Of a stretch of 6,485 nt of DNA, positions 1 through 5,903 are shown piece after piece; the stretch's first letter is position 1; each line of letters starts with the position of its first letter. The stretch spans positions 1 through 6,485 of the forward strand of contig JAOZQW010000129.1 of the NCBI GenBank assembly GCA_029932015.1, given 5' to 3'. The notes below the pieces were generated by a model that did not search any database, was not told the origin of the DNA, and saw only the letters and a list, made by a program, of their open reading frames with translations. The position numbers and the translations under genes were made by a program. The stretch comes from Candidatus Fermentibacteraceae bacterium. GTDB lineage: Bacteria > Fermentibacterota > Fermentibacteria > Fermentibacterales > JCC-6.

Positions 1-809
1 CTCATCATTATGCCGTTGACACCTGCCACATATGCGAACTGGCTGGTTGTGAGGAAGAAGACGGAATCCTCTTCGTAGGCATCGGGTCTCCCCGCCTCGA
101 GGTAGCCCTGCTTAACAGTCTCAGAAGCGACAGTGTATACGATGGGATCGCAGTTGGGGACCAGGAGCGGCGTTCCATATTGAGCTATCTTCTTCGCTAC
201 TCTTCCGAGAATGGTCAGGCTGGCGATGGTGGCCACATCGGATATCGAGGATAGACCTGGCACATAGAGGATCGGTTTGCCCATCTCAGTGGCACGGCCG
301 ATGGCTTCATCAATAGCGTCTATCCCGCCTATAGGTCTGAGATACATCGAGGCGCCACGCTGAGCCTTACCGAAATAATAGAAAATGAGGAGTATGAAAA
401 GCATCCCGGCGATGAGGACCGGCACTTCATCGGTATTGAATACCTCTCCGACCGGGCGAATCCCGGACTCGAATTCCCCGCCTGAAACGATATCCCCCTG
501 AGCAGTGACCGCTTCGACCCTGTAAGCATACAGAGCACCGGGCTCAACCGGATAATCGGGATCGTATCCATCAATGAGGAACTCATATTCGAGAGGAAGA
601 GCCTCCATTATAACAGGAGCCCACTCCGATGTGGGATCGTCCACCTCACGCCTGTAGACAGTACAGGAGACGAGGTTGTCCTCCTCGGTAACGGGAGACA
701 GATAGATGTGCAGACCATCCCCGGCATCGTTTGGTCTGTCTACGATATCGACCACTTCCACGCCGGTCTGTGATAAAAGAACGGCCAGCAGTGCAACAAT
801 CTGAATCAT
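1..809 (-). CDS. DUF6754 membrane protein with Fn3-like ectodomain, copy A (3' end off window)
   Basis: The first 269 codons of a longer gene are visible; the end lies beyond the left edge. Residues 1-17 form a hydrophobic signal-like N-terminus. Residues about 18-125 look like one fibronectin type III-like beta domain, with the typical pattern ALYAYRVEAVTAQG at 92-105. Residues 129-147 (VPVLIAGMLFILLIFYYFG) are a transmembrane helix, followed by basic residues (GKAQR), which puts the next part in the cytoplasm. From about residue 158 the DUF6754 domain begins (IDEAIGRATEMGKPILYVPG at 163-185, then VAKKIAQYGTPLLVPN). The domain family has no known function. The ATG at 807-809 is chosen because a GGAGGG site lies 10 bases upstream; the ATG at 817-819 is in another frame and touches that site. 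The last 74 visible residues match copy B at 66 positions. The role is unknown; the topology is inferred. Confidence 0.85.
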   Translation of the reverse strand, partial: MIQIVALLAVLLSQTGVEVVDIVDRPNDAGDGLHIYLSPVTEEDNLVSCTVYRREVDDPTSEWAPVIMEALPLEYEFLIDGYDPDYPVEPGALYAYRVEAVTAQGDIVSGGEFESGIRPVGEVFNTDEVPVLIAGMLFILLIFYYFGKAQRGASMYLRPIGGIDAIDEAIGRATEMGKPILYVPGLSSISDVATIASLTILGRVAKKIAQYGTPLLVPNCDPIVYTVASETVKQGYLEAGRPDAYEEDSVFFLTTSQFAYVAGVNGIMM

Positions 810-819
810 CCCGCTGCAT

Positions 820-825
820 CCCTCC
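820..825 (-). promoter_or_regulatory. Ribosome binding site of DUF6754 copy A
   Basis: GGAGGG on the minus strand stands 10 bases before the ATG at 807-809. It decides the start, because the neighbouring ATG at 817-819 follows it with no spacer and reads another frame. Confidence 0.6.
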
Positions 826-890
826 GGATTGGGTGAATGTCTGATGAGTATCAGTGGTTATTATGCATGGTTACGAGACGGAATGGTAGC

Positions 891-1340
891 TCAGTCGGAC
901 TCTGCTCTCCTGCTCCCCATATACTGCTCTCCGTTGAGGACTTTGCTCATGACAAGTATGTTCTCGCGAGTGTGCCATCCTATACGTTCATAGAATCCTG
1001 CCGCAGGATTATCTTTGAAGATGAAGAGATGGATTTTCTCAATTCCAGCATCGAGAAGAGAAGTCTCGCATTCCTCCATGAGTGCGGCTCCAATACCCCT
1101 GCCGTGGAGGGCAGCATCTACGGCCAGGTGGTAGATGTAACCCCTTCTGGTGTCATGCCCAGCCATTACAGACCCGATGAGTCTATCCTCAATCCATGCA
1201 CAGAAACAGAATTCTCCATTTCTCTCAAGGAAGTTCGTGAAGCCGGACAGACCGTCGGCTCCTGTCAGCGCATTTCCAGGAAAGGACTCCCAGATACTGA
1301 GGAGAGCCGTGTGATCACCTTCGCACATGGGTCTGATCAA
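891..1340 (-). CDS. GNAT family N-acetyltransferase, YpeA-like
   Basis: A 149-residue protein spanning one complete GNAT domain. Such enzymes move an acetyl group from acetyl-CoA to an amine; the substrate here is unknown. Motif A lies at residues 70-92 (YHLAVDAALHGRGIGAALMEE), with the acetyl-CoA pyrophosphate loop HGRGIG at 79-84, where His stands in the place usually held by Gln or Arg. The C-terminal motif B region is NPAAGFYERIGW at 111-122. The segment GSVMAGHDTRRGYIYHLAV resembles E. coli YpeA, as recalled. The start is TTG at 1338-1340; it keeps the IRPM strand needed by the fold and has GAGGTGG six bases upstream (1347-1353). The first in-frame ATG, at 1326-1328, would trim that strand. 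The start overlaps the glycosyltransferase stop by four bases (TTGA), so translation is probably coupled. The gene could serve the same pathway as the glycosyltransferase, for example sugar N-acetylation, but it does not look like a typical sugar acetyltransferase. Confidence 0.88.
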   Translation of the reverse strand: MIRPMCEGDHTALLSIWESFPGNALTGADGLSGFTNFLERNGEFCFCAWIEDRLIGSVMAGHDTRRGYIYHLAVDAALHGRGIGAALMEECETSLLDAGIEKIHLFIFKDNPAAGFYERIGWHTRENILVMSKVLNGEQYMGSRRAESD

Positions 1341-2446
1341 GACAGGCCACCTCTCTTCTCACGCAGGACTTCTCCGAAGAGCCGTAGATGTTCTGCTGCA
1401 GTTCTCTCAATGCTGAACTGGGCTGCTCTGGATGCTCCACACCGCCCCATGCTCTCAGAGAGGGAGTGATCGTTCAGAACAGCGTGGAGAGCTTCGGCCA
1501 ATTCACGAGGAGATTCCGGATCAGCTAGTATTCCGCAACTCCTGTCCCTGCCGATCACGTCCCCCAGAGCGGGAACATCAGAGGCTACGACAGGCAATCC
1601 ACAGGCCATCGCCTCCACGGCAGCGATACCGAATCCCTCTCTAAGAGAAGGCATGAGAAAAACATCCGCCTGCCGCATCTGGAACGGTACGTCAGATACT
1701 TCACCGAGGAATTCTACTGTGCTGGAGACTCCAAGATCAGCTGCCACTCCGGTCAGTATCTCTTTCAGGGGGCCGTCACCTGCTATTCTGTAAAGGCATT
1801 CAACTCCGGTTCTCTGGAGGATCGCAACAGCATTGATGGCTGCCGTGTAGTTCTTGGCCTCAATCAGCCTTCCTGCGGAGAATATCACTGGAGGAGATTT
1901 CCGTGCTCGTACCGGGAGTTCCGGTAATGGAGTGAAGCGGCTGAGGTCAACACCGTTCGAGATGACCTCTATCAGTTTAGAAGATCCGGGGATCCATCTT
2001 CCCAGCTCAGTCGCAGCCGCCTTGCTCACACAGATGATCCTGTCGTACGCGGAGTAGGTCCAGCGATCCATCAGACCGCCCCAGCACGTCGCACGTCTTC
2101 GATTGGATGTGCTATGCTCACTGGTGATCAGGCATCCGGCTGCATTTGAGGATTCACGGTACATTGCCATGATGGATTGAGCTGGAAATAGATGCACGTG
2201 TATCACATCCGCAAAGTCGAGACCAACCTCTGCCGGGAGATCCGAAAGCATCGGCAGTGACTTAGGATCATACGGGCTTCCGAGCCCGAGCGAGTAAACG
2301 AAATGGCTGACCCAGCCTGAGTCGTTGCCTGAGAGGAGCAGGATAGTGCTGTCGTGACCGTCCAGGCGGTACTGACCGTGAAGGTCCTGAGCAAGTCTTT
2401 CTGCTCCACCGGTCCCAAGGCTGTTGATGACCTGGATGATCCTCAT
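1337..2446 (-). CDS. Glycosyltransferase family 4 (GT-B fold)
   Basis: A 369-residue protein of normal length for a GT4 retaining glycosyltransferase, which transfers a sugar from a nucleotide-sugar to a lipid-linked or surface glycan. The N-terminal Rossmann domain opens with MRIIQVINSLGTGGAERL, including the acceptor-side GGAE loop at 13-16. The interdomain part has VISNGVDLSRF at 161-171. The C-terminal donor domain shows FSAGRLIEAKN at 189-199, with R193 and K198 expected to contact the donor phosphates, then IAGDGPLKEIL and the E-x7-E signature EGFGIAAVE at 270-278. There are no membrane helices, so it is cytoplasmic or peripheral. The frame stays open upstream into the tRNA, so the true start must be internal: the ATG at 2444-2446 has GGGAG seven bases upstream and begins the fold exactly. 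Donor and acceptor cannot be told. It lies downstream of tRNA-Phe, and I see no convincing separate promoter in 2447-2546. Confidence 0.93.
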   Translation of the reverse strand: MRIIQVINSLGTGGAERLAQDLHGQYRLDGHDSTILLLSGNDSGWVSHFVYSLGLGSPYDPKSLPMLSDLPAEVGLDFADVIHVHLFPAQSIMAMYRESSNAAGCLITSEHSTSNRRRATCWGGLMDRWTYSAYDRIICVSKAAATELGRWIPGSSKLIEVISNGVDLSRFTPLPELPVRARKSPPVIFSAGRLIEAKNYTAAINAVAILQRTGVECLYRIAGDGPLKEILTGVAADLGVSSTVEFLGEVSDVPFQMRQADVFLMPSLREGFGIAAVEAMACGLPVVASDVPALGDVIGRDRSCGILADPESPRELAEALHAVLNDHSLSESMGRCGASRAAQFSIERTAAEHLRLFGEVLREKRGGLS

Positions 2447-2546
2447 AGCACTGCTCCCGCTCCAGTATTGCAGATATGAATGTCCATCAGGGAATCTATG
2501 CAAGGCGGACGCGGAAGAGAAGCGAATCCGGGAGTGTGGTGCGAAA

Positions 2547-2622
<76 letters not shown>

Positions 2623-2634
2623 ACCGGAGCAGCC

Positions 2635-2663
2635 AATTTACGAAAAGGCCCATGGAAGGTCAA
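2635..2663 (-). promoter_or_regulatory. Sigma70-type promoter of tRNA-Phe
   Basis: On the minus strand, TTGACC (2658-2663; five of six matches to the -35 consensus) is separated by exactly 17 bases from TAAATT (2635-2640; four of six matches to the -10). The first base of the mature tRNA lies 12 bases beyond the -10, which leaves a leader of about 5 bases. The TGA stop codon of the TIGR02757 gene is inside the -35 hexamer. The assignment rests on spacing and position only. Confidence 0.65.
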
Positions 2664-2669
2664 CCTTCC
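2654..2669. repeat. Inverted repeat, 7-base arms, around the tRNA-Phe -35 box
   Basis: GGAAGGT and ACCTTCC flank a two-base centre. In minus-strand RNA this could form a short hairpin at the end of the TIGR02757 message, with TTTT only a few bases later, so it may be a weak terminator. Because the -35 hexamer sits in its centre, a protein-binding role is also possible. Neither is shown. Confidence 0.4.
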
Positions 2670-3484
2670 GCAATCGGGTCCGACACCCCGATCCCGAGTT
2701 CCTCCGCAATATCCTCGGGATCCATTTCATTCCTTATCCCGAATCTTGTAAGCGCGAAGTCGTACTTCACAGGATCCTCGGGACAGATTTCTCTGAATCC
2801 GGATGTAATTTCCTCTACCGTCTTCCATCCAGCAGTCTTCCTGCCAGTGAATCCCAGCAGCTTCCCGGCGCGGTGCATGTGAACATCGAGGGGTATCCTG
2901 AGTTCGGATGGACTCACGCCTTCCCAGCCTCCGGGGTCGACCTCGTCATCTCTCACCATCCACCTCAGGAAGAGGTTCAACCTCTTGCATGCGCTCCCTT
3001 TCGATGGCAGAGGCAGCAGCGTGGATGAAGCCAGACCCGCCCGGTCGAGAAGGATGCGGACGAAGCCGTCACAGGTCTGGCGGTATGTTTTTTCCGGGAG
3101 CAGAGATGAGAACATCTCGCCCAGACTCCCGTACTCGGACTGAACAATCGCTACCGAGTCAAGAAGTGAAGCCAGCTCATCTCCCGTAGTGAAGCGATAC
3201 CTGAAACCACTGTAGAGCTCTCGGAGCGCTGCCCGGCCTCCACCGGCAACTGCTACGGCAGGGTGCGGACCAAGTGGTTCAAGAACTACCTGAACTCCAT
3301 TCAGTATCGATGATACGCGGCCGTAAGCCAGCCCGGATGCCACGAGAGCGGCGATCTCCCTGTCGATGATATGCGGATAGCGGTAAAGGAACTCAAGTGG
3401 ATCTGGATGAACGAACTCCCGACTGTTGAGACGAGTGTAGAGTCCGTCGAGTGCGGATCTAAGCTCCTTCTGGTCGTAGCTCAT
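2660..3484 (-). CDS. TIGR02757 / DUF2400 family protein
   Basis: A 274-residue protein that fits this uncharacterised family over its whole length. Family hallmarks include DPLEFLYRYPHIIDREIAAL (28-47), GLAYGRVSSIL (51-61), CKRLNLFLRWMVR (166-178), a VDPGGW block (182-187), IPLDVHMHRAGKLLG (197-211) and CPEDPVKYDFALTRFGI (234-250). It has no signal peptide or membrane helix, so it should be soluble. The IPLDVHMHR stretch resembles the VDTHVxR block that carries the catalytic Asp in endonuclease III-type (HhH-GPD) glycosylases, but neither the preceding helix-hairpin-helix with its lysine nor the cysteine cluster is visible, so a repair role is only a guess. The ATG at 3482-3484 is the only plausible start, since no ATG, GTG or TTG follows in the first codons. 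Its GGAG site is unusually close, with two bases of spacing. The stop codon lies inside the tRNA-Phe promoter. Confidence 0.88.
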   Translation of the reverse strand: MSYDQKELRSALDGLYTRLNSREFVHPDPLEFLYRYPHIIDREIAALVASGLAYGRVSSILNGVQVVLEPLGPHPAVAVAGGGRAALRELYSGFRYRFTTGDELASLLDSVAIVQSEYGSLGEMFSSLLPEKTYRQTCDGFVRILLDRAGLASSTLLPLPSKGSACKRLNLFLRWMVRDDEVDPGGWEGVSPSELRIPLDVHMHRAGKLLGFTGRKTAGWKTVEEITSGFREICPEDPVKYDFALTRFGIRNEMDPEDIAEELGIGVSDPIAEG

Positions 3485-3508
3485 ATCTCCTTATCGGGTG
3501 AAGGAAAG

Positions 3509-3536
3509 GGGGACACGCATAGGAATGCATGTCCCC
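3509..3536. repeat. REP-like hairpin 1
   Basis: The arms GGGGACACGCAT and ATGCATGTCCCC pair over 12 positions with one C-A mismatch around the loop AGGA. This is a sister of the hairpin at 3557-3585. There is no following T-run on either strand, so it is not a standard intrinsic terminator. Confidence 0.75.
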
Positions 3537-3556
3537 GTACACTCAGGTTATGTTGG

Positions 3557-3585
3557 GGGGACACGCACCTGCGGTGCGTGTCCCC
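3557..3585. repeat. REP-like hairpin 2
   Basis: The arms GGGGACACGCACC and GGTGCGTGTCCCC pair perfectly over 13 bases around the loop TGC. It begins 48 bases after hairpin 1, and the bases after each hairpin are also similar (CCCCGTACACT and CCCCATACGCT). It lies 15 bases beyond the end of the membrane operon and could protect or stabilise that transcript's 3' end. Similar palindromes in other bacteria are spread by REP-associated Y1 transposases, but no such gene is in this window. Confidence 0.8.
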
Positions 3586-3599
3586 ATACGCTGTTACTC

Positions 3600-4229
3600 T
3601 TACTCTATCAGGTGCAGCCAGTCTCCTAGAAGGAACTGGACGCGCCCGATGAGAAGGCTGATCCTGCCCATCACGGTGAAGCCGAAGGTAGCTCCGAACC
3701 CCAGCATGATAACCCAGATACCTATCTTCGAGCCGGTTCCGAAGAACAGGCCCTTATGCGGTTTGCTGAAGAAAAAGTAGATCAGCGCCGCAAGAGTGCC
3801 AAATATCAGGACCAGGTTGCCGAGTACTTCGAACCATGGCATGCCTGAGGCGTACACCGGGGCCATCGCGGCCTCGAGCTGCCTGAGCACACTGGCCTTC
3901 ATCGTGAGAGGAAAACCAATACCCATTCCTGTTCCCATGAGGAAAGCGATGGGATACCTCGAGAGCCAGGCGATACTTGGGATGAACCTTGTGATGTAGA
4001 GCAATCCCAATAAAGCCGGGATCAGAAGTACCCAGTTGTCCCCTGCCAGAAGCGGCTGGATGAGCCTTGGCTCGAGTGTGATCTCCCAGGTGATTGCGAT
4101 CCCGTATCCTGCGGAGATCCCGACAACGAGATGCTCTGCGAGGCGGTAGATCGGATTCTCCTTGTAGAGGAAGGAGTAGATAGCGAGGGTAAAGAAGGCG
4201 GCTACCCATAGTCCAATCGTCTCGTACAT
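3600..4229 (-). CDS. Six-helix membrane protein of unknown function, last gene of the cluster
   Basis: A 209-residue, strongly hydrophobic protein that I do not recognise as a named family. Probable transmembrane segments are at about 4-22, 30-48, 65-81, 93-110, 133-154 and 168-187. Short polar loops include YKENPIYRLAEH (22-33) and FFSKPHKGLFFGTGSK (153-168). The N-terminal part with PIYRLAEHLVVGISAGYGI and the glycine-rich fourth helix (GTGMGIGF) are the most distinctive parts. It starts at ATG 4227-4229, three bases after the stop of the upstream gene; the GGAAGGGGG run that ends that gene serves as its ribosome binding site, so the two are probably coupled. No enzyme motif is visible; a structural or transport role in a complex with the other three products is inferred from the operon only. 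Confidence 0.88.
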   Translation of the reverse strand: MYETIGLWVAAFFTLAIYSFLYKENPIYRLAEHLVVGISAGYGIAITWEITLEPRLIQPLLAGDNWVLLIPALLGLLYITRFIPSIAWLSRYPIAFLMGTGMGIGFPLTMKASVLRQLEAAMAPVYASGMPWFEVLGNLVLIFGTLAALIYFFFSKPHKGLFFGTGSKIGIWVIMLGFGATFGFTVMGRISLLIGRVQFLLGDWLHLIE

Positions 4230-4232
4230 GGC

Positions 4233-5234
4233 TTACCCCCTTCCCTTCATCTGGTGTCTCTTGTGAGCTCCACCAGCGAAGTAGGCAATATTGCCCATGA
4301 TTATCAGAAGGATAATCAGCAGATGGTCCGCTGACTGCACATCCATGCCTCTAAAGGCTTTTCCTGTACTTTCGGTAACATCGTTCTCTACCATCAGTAC
4401 TTCGTACTCAGCGGCACCGCGGAGTCCGCCCATCTGGCCGATTATCTGCCCCGACTGGATGTATGGATAGTAATCGGTCGCCATCACGGCGGTCACTCCG
4501 AACGCGATCGGGGTGCCTATCTTCTCCCTCGCGTAGGTGATCCATGACATGCATGCACTGGAACCCGCTGTGGTCAGAGCAAGGTCGACCTCACGAAGGC
4601 TCTTGTGCTCGTTCAGCATGGGCATTTCTATCAGTGCGTTGCCGTTCGCGTCCTCGGGATACTGGTTGGCTATCGAGCTGGTCATACCGAGAATCACGAG
4701 ATGGAAGAGCGGCGCATAGCCCAGAAGAGCGTAATCCCTGCCCTCGAAGACCCAGTTAGCCGCGTTGTCCGGCAGAACATTGCCCGCGTTCTCCCACTCT
4801 GTAACAAGTTCCGCCTTCGTGGTGATACCCGCCTCACGGAGGTGAGCCCATTCAGCGAATTCAACGACTTGGTAGTAGCCGTCAATGGAAGGATTCGTGA
4901 CGTAGTCGAAACCTGCCATCATCATTCCATGCGACAGAGGGAAGTACGCGGTCATGAAGACCGGTACATCGTTGTGGAAGGCATGCCTTACAACACCTAC
5001 GGCCATCGGCATGCATTCTGCCTGCGTGCCCGGCGCGAAGTCGAAGGCGACGAAGATAGCGTTTTCAGGCCCCAGTTCGTTCACGAAGTCAAAAATATCT
5101 TCAACCTCAGTCGTGGTTGTTATCGGCATCCCAATTCCAATGAGGAACGGGATTATCGTAACAACACCGATCGCCAGGAATATCCAGCGCCGGTCTATGT
5201 TCAGCATTTTATCCCAGAAATTCACGGCGCTCAC
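4233..5234 (-). CDS. Two-anchor membrane protein with large extracytoplasmic alpha/beta domain
   Basis: A 333-residue protein of unknown function. A basic N-terminus (NIDRR) precedes one helix at about 16-37, and a second helix at about 303-321 is followed by a basic tail (HKRHQMKGR). The positive-inside rule therefore puts residues 40-300 outside the cytoplasm. That domain has alternating strand and helix segments: ENAIFVAFDFAPGT (57-70), a helix at 73-87, VPVFMTAYF (90-98), RDYALLGYAPLF (166-177), REVDLALTTAGSSACMSWITY (214-234) and a striking block PIAFGVTAVMATDYYPYIQ (242-260) followed by SGQIIGQMGGLRGAAEYEVL (261-280). I recall this last block from hypothetical proteins of many uncultured bacteria, always without a function. 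The start is taken as GTG 5232-5234, directly after the TAG of the upstream gene; GTG 5223-5225, with AGGTGA six bases before it, is nearly as good, and the helix is retained either way. Confidence 0.85.
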   Translation of the reverse strand: MSAVNFWDKMLNIDRRWIFLAIGVVTIIPFLIGIGMPITTTTEVEDIFDFVNELGPENAIFVAFDFAPGTQAECMPMAVGVVRHAFHNDVPVFMTAYFPLSHGMMMAGFDYVTNPSIDGYYQVVEFAEWAHLREAGITTKAELVTEWENAGNVLPDNAANWVFEGRDYALLGYAPLFHLVILGMTSSIANQYPEDANGNALIEMPMLNEHKSLREVDLALTTAGSSACMSWITYAREKIGTPIAFGVTAVMATDYYPYIQSGQIIGQMGGLRGAAEYEVLMVENDVTESTGKAFRGMDVQSADHLLIILLIIMGNIAYFAGGAHKRHQMKGRG

Positions 5235-5879
5235 CTACTCCCCTGCGCCGCCGAGCCAATTACGCTCGACGCCGAATATGATTTTAAGGTTAGTGGCCAG
5301 GATACCGAATCCGACACCGAGCATGATGGCCCTCTTGGCCGCAAGGTTCGGGTAACGGAGTATCCAGAGGCCTGTGTTCTGAAGCCAGGGTCCGAAGATC
5401 TCGCCTATCGGAACCTGGGCAAGCATGACGATAACTGCCGAAAGCAGAAGTACCGTCGCAAGAGCCGACTTCGCCCTGAACGCCCTGAAGGCCGCGCTGG
5501 CGATGTAGAAGGCTAGAAGACTGAACATCGTCGACTGGATCGGTACCTGGATGTTCATGAAGAGGAAGTGGAAAACGCTCGGGGAATCGGAACCGCCCCA
5601 GAGCGACTCGGGCCAGATGAGGGCAAGGAAGGGCATGCCGAAGAGCGGTATCAGGACCGCCCAGCTGTACGGCCAATTGGGAGCCTTCCTCTTTATTCTG
5701 TGCGAATGGACCCTCGTTAGACTGCCTACACCAAGCAGCAGGGCAAATGCTCCCACGATTGGTGCCCATTCCGTGTAATTATCAAACACGACCTGGGAGT
5801 ACTGGTGGGGAATGAAATACTGAATCATCATCAGTATTCCGCCCACCATGACGATCATAAGCGGAACAGTACGCTTCAC
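5235..5879 (-). CDS. Six-helix membrane protein of unknown function, second visible gene of the cluster
   Basis: A 214-residue polytopic membrane protein without a recognised family name. Probable helices lie at about 5-23, 37-55, 71-90, 115-133, 138-156 and 184-203. A basic cytoplasmic loop RVHSHRIKRKAPNWP (56-70) follows the second helix, and FRAFRAKS (131-138) links helices four and five. The loop at 91-114 (SLWGGSDSPSVFHFLFMNIQ) is probably outside. The start is GTG 5877-5879, fixed by a strong AAAGGAGG site seven bases upstream. The gene ends at 5235 with TAG directly abutting the GTG of the next gene. It sits between the DUF6754 gene and the two-anchor protein, so its product probably forms part of the same membrane assembly. 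No catalytic or ion-binding motif is evident. Confidence 0.88.
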   Translation of the reverse strand: MKRTVPLMIVMVGGILMMIQYFIPHQYSQVVFDNYTEWAPIVGAFALLLGVGSLTRVHSHRIKRKAPNWPYSWAVLIPLFGMPFLALIWPESLWGGSDSPSVFHFLFMNIQVPIQSTMFSLLAFYIASAAFRAFRAKSALATVLLLSAVIVMLAQVPIGEIFGPWLQNTGLWILRYPNLAAKRAIMLGVGFGILATNLKIIFGVERNWLGGAGE

Positions 5880-5886
5880 TGTCCGT

Positions 5887-5894
5887 CCTCCTTT
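5887..5894 (-). promoter_or_regulatory. Ribosome binding site fixing a GTG start
   Basis: AAAGGAGG on the minus strand lies seven bases before the GTG at 5877-5879. It sits in the 24-base gap after the DUF6754 stop codon. Confidence 0.75.
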
Positions 5895-5903
5895 CCGGTG
5901 GGT

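Noticed and set aside
860..865. CATAAT as a -10 element for DUF6754 copy A
   Set aside because: No acceptable -35 hexamer lies 15-19 bases upstream, so a promoter here cannot be supported.
885..898. tRNA-like D-arm string GGTAGCTCAGTCGG on the plus strand
   Set aside because: It matches a typical tRNA 5' half for 14 bases, but no matching D-stem 3' half, anticodon arm or T arm follows, and it overlaps the end of the acetyltransferase gene. A relic of a tRNA end or integration site is possible but unsupported.
837..1469. Long plus-strand open frame of 210 codons
   Set aside because: It lies opposite the acetyltransferase and glycosyltransferase, which have clear family motifs on the minus strand. 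Its product shows no recognisable domain.
3509..3585. CRISPR array
   Set aside because: There are only two palindromic units with imperfect arms, there is no regular repeat-spacer pattern, and no cas gene is nearby.
4605..5516. Plus-strand open frame of 303 codons
   Set aside because: It is antisense to two well-supported membrane protein genes. Its composition is rich in Arg, His and Glu without domain-like patterns, as expected of a shadow frame.
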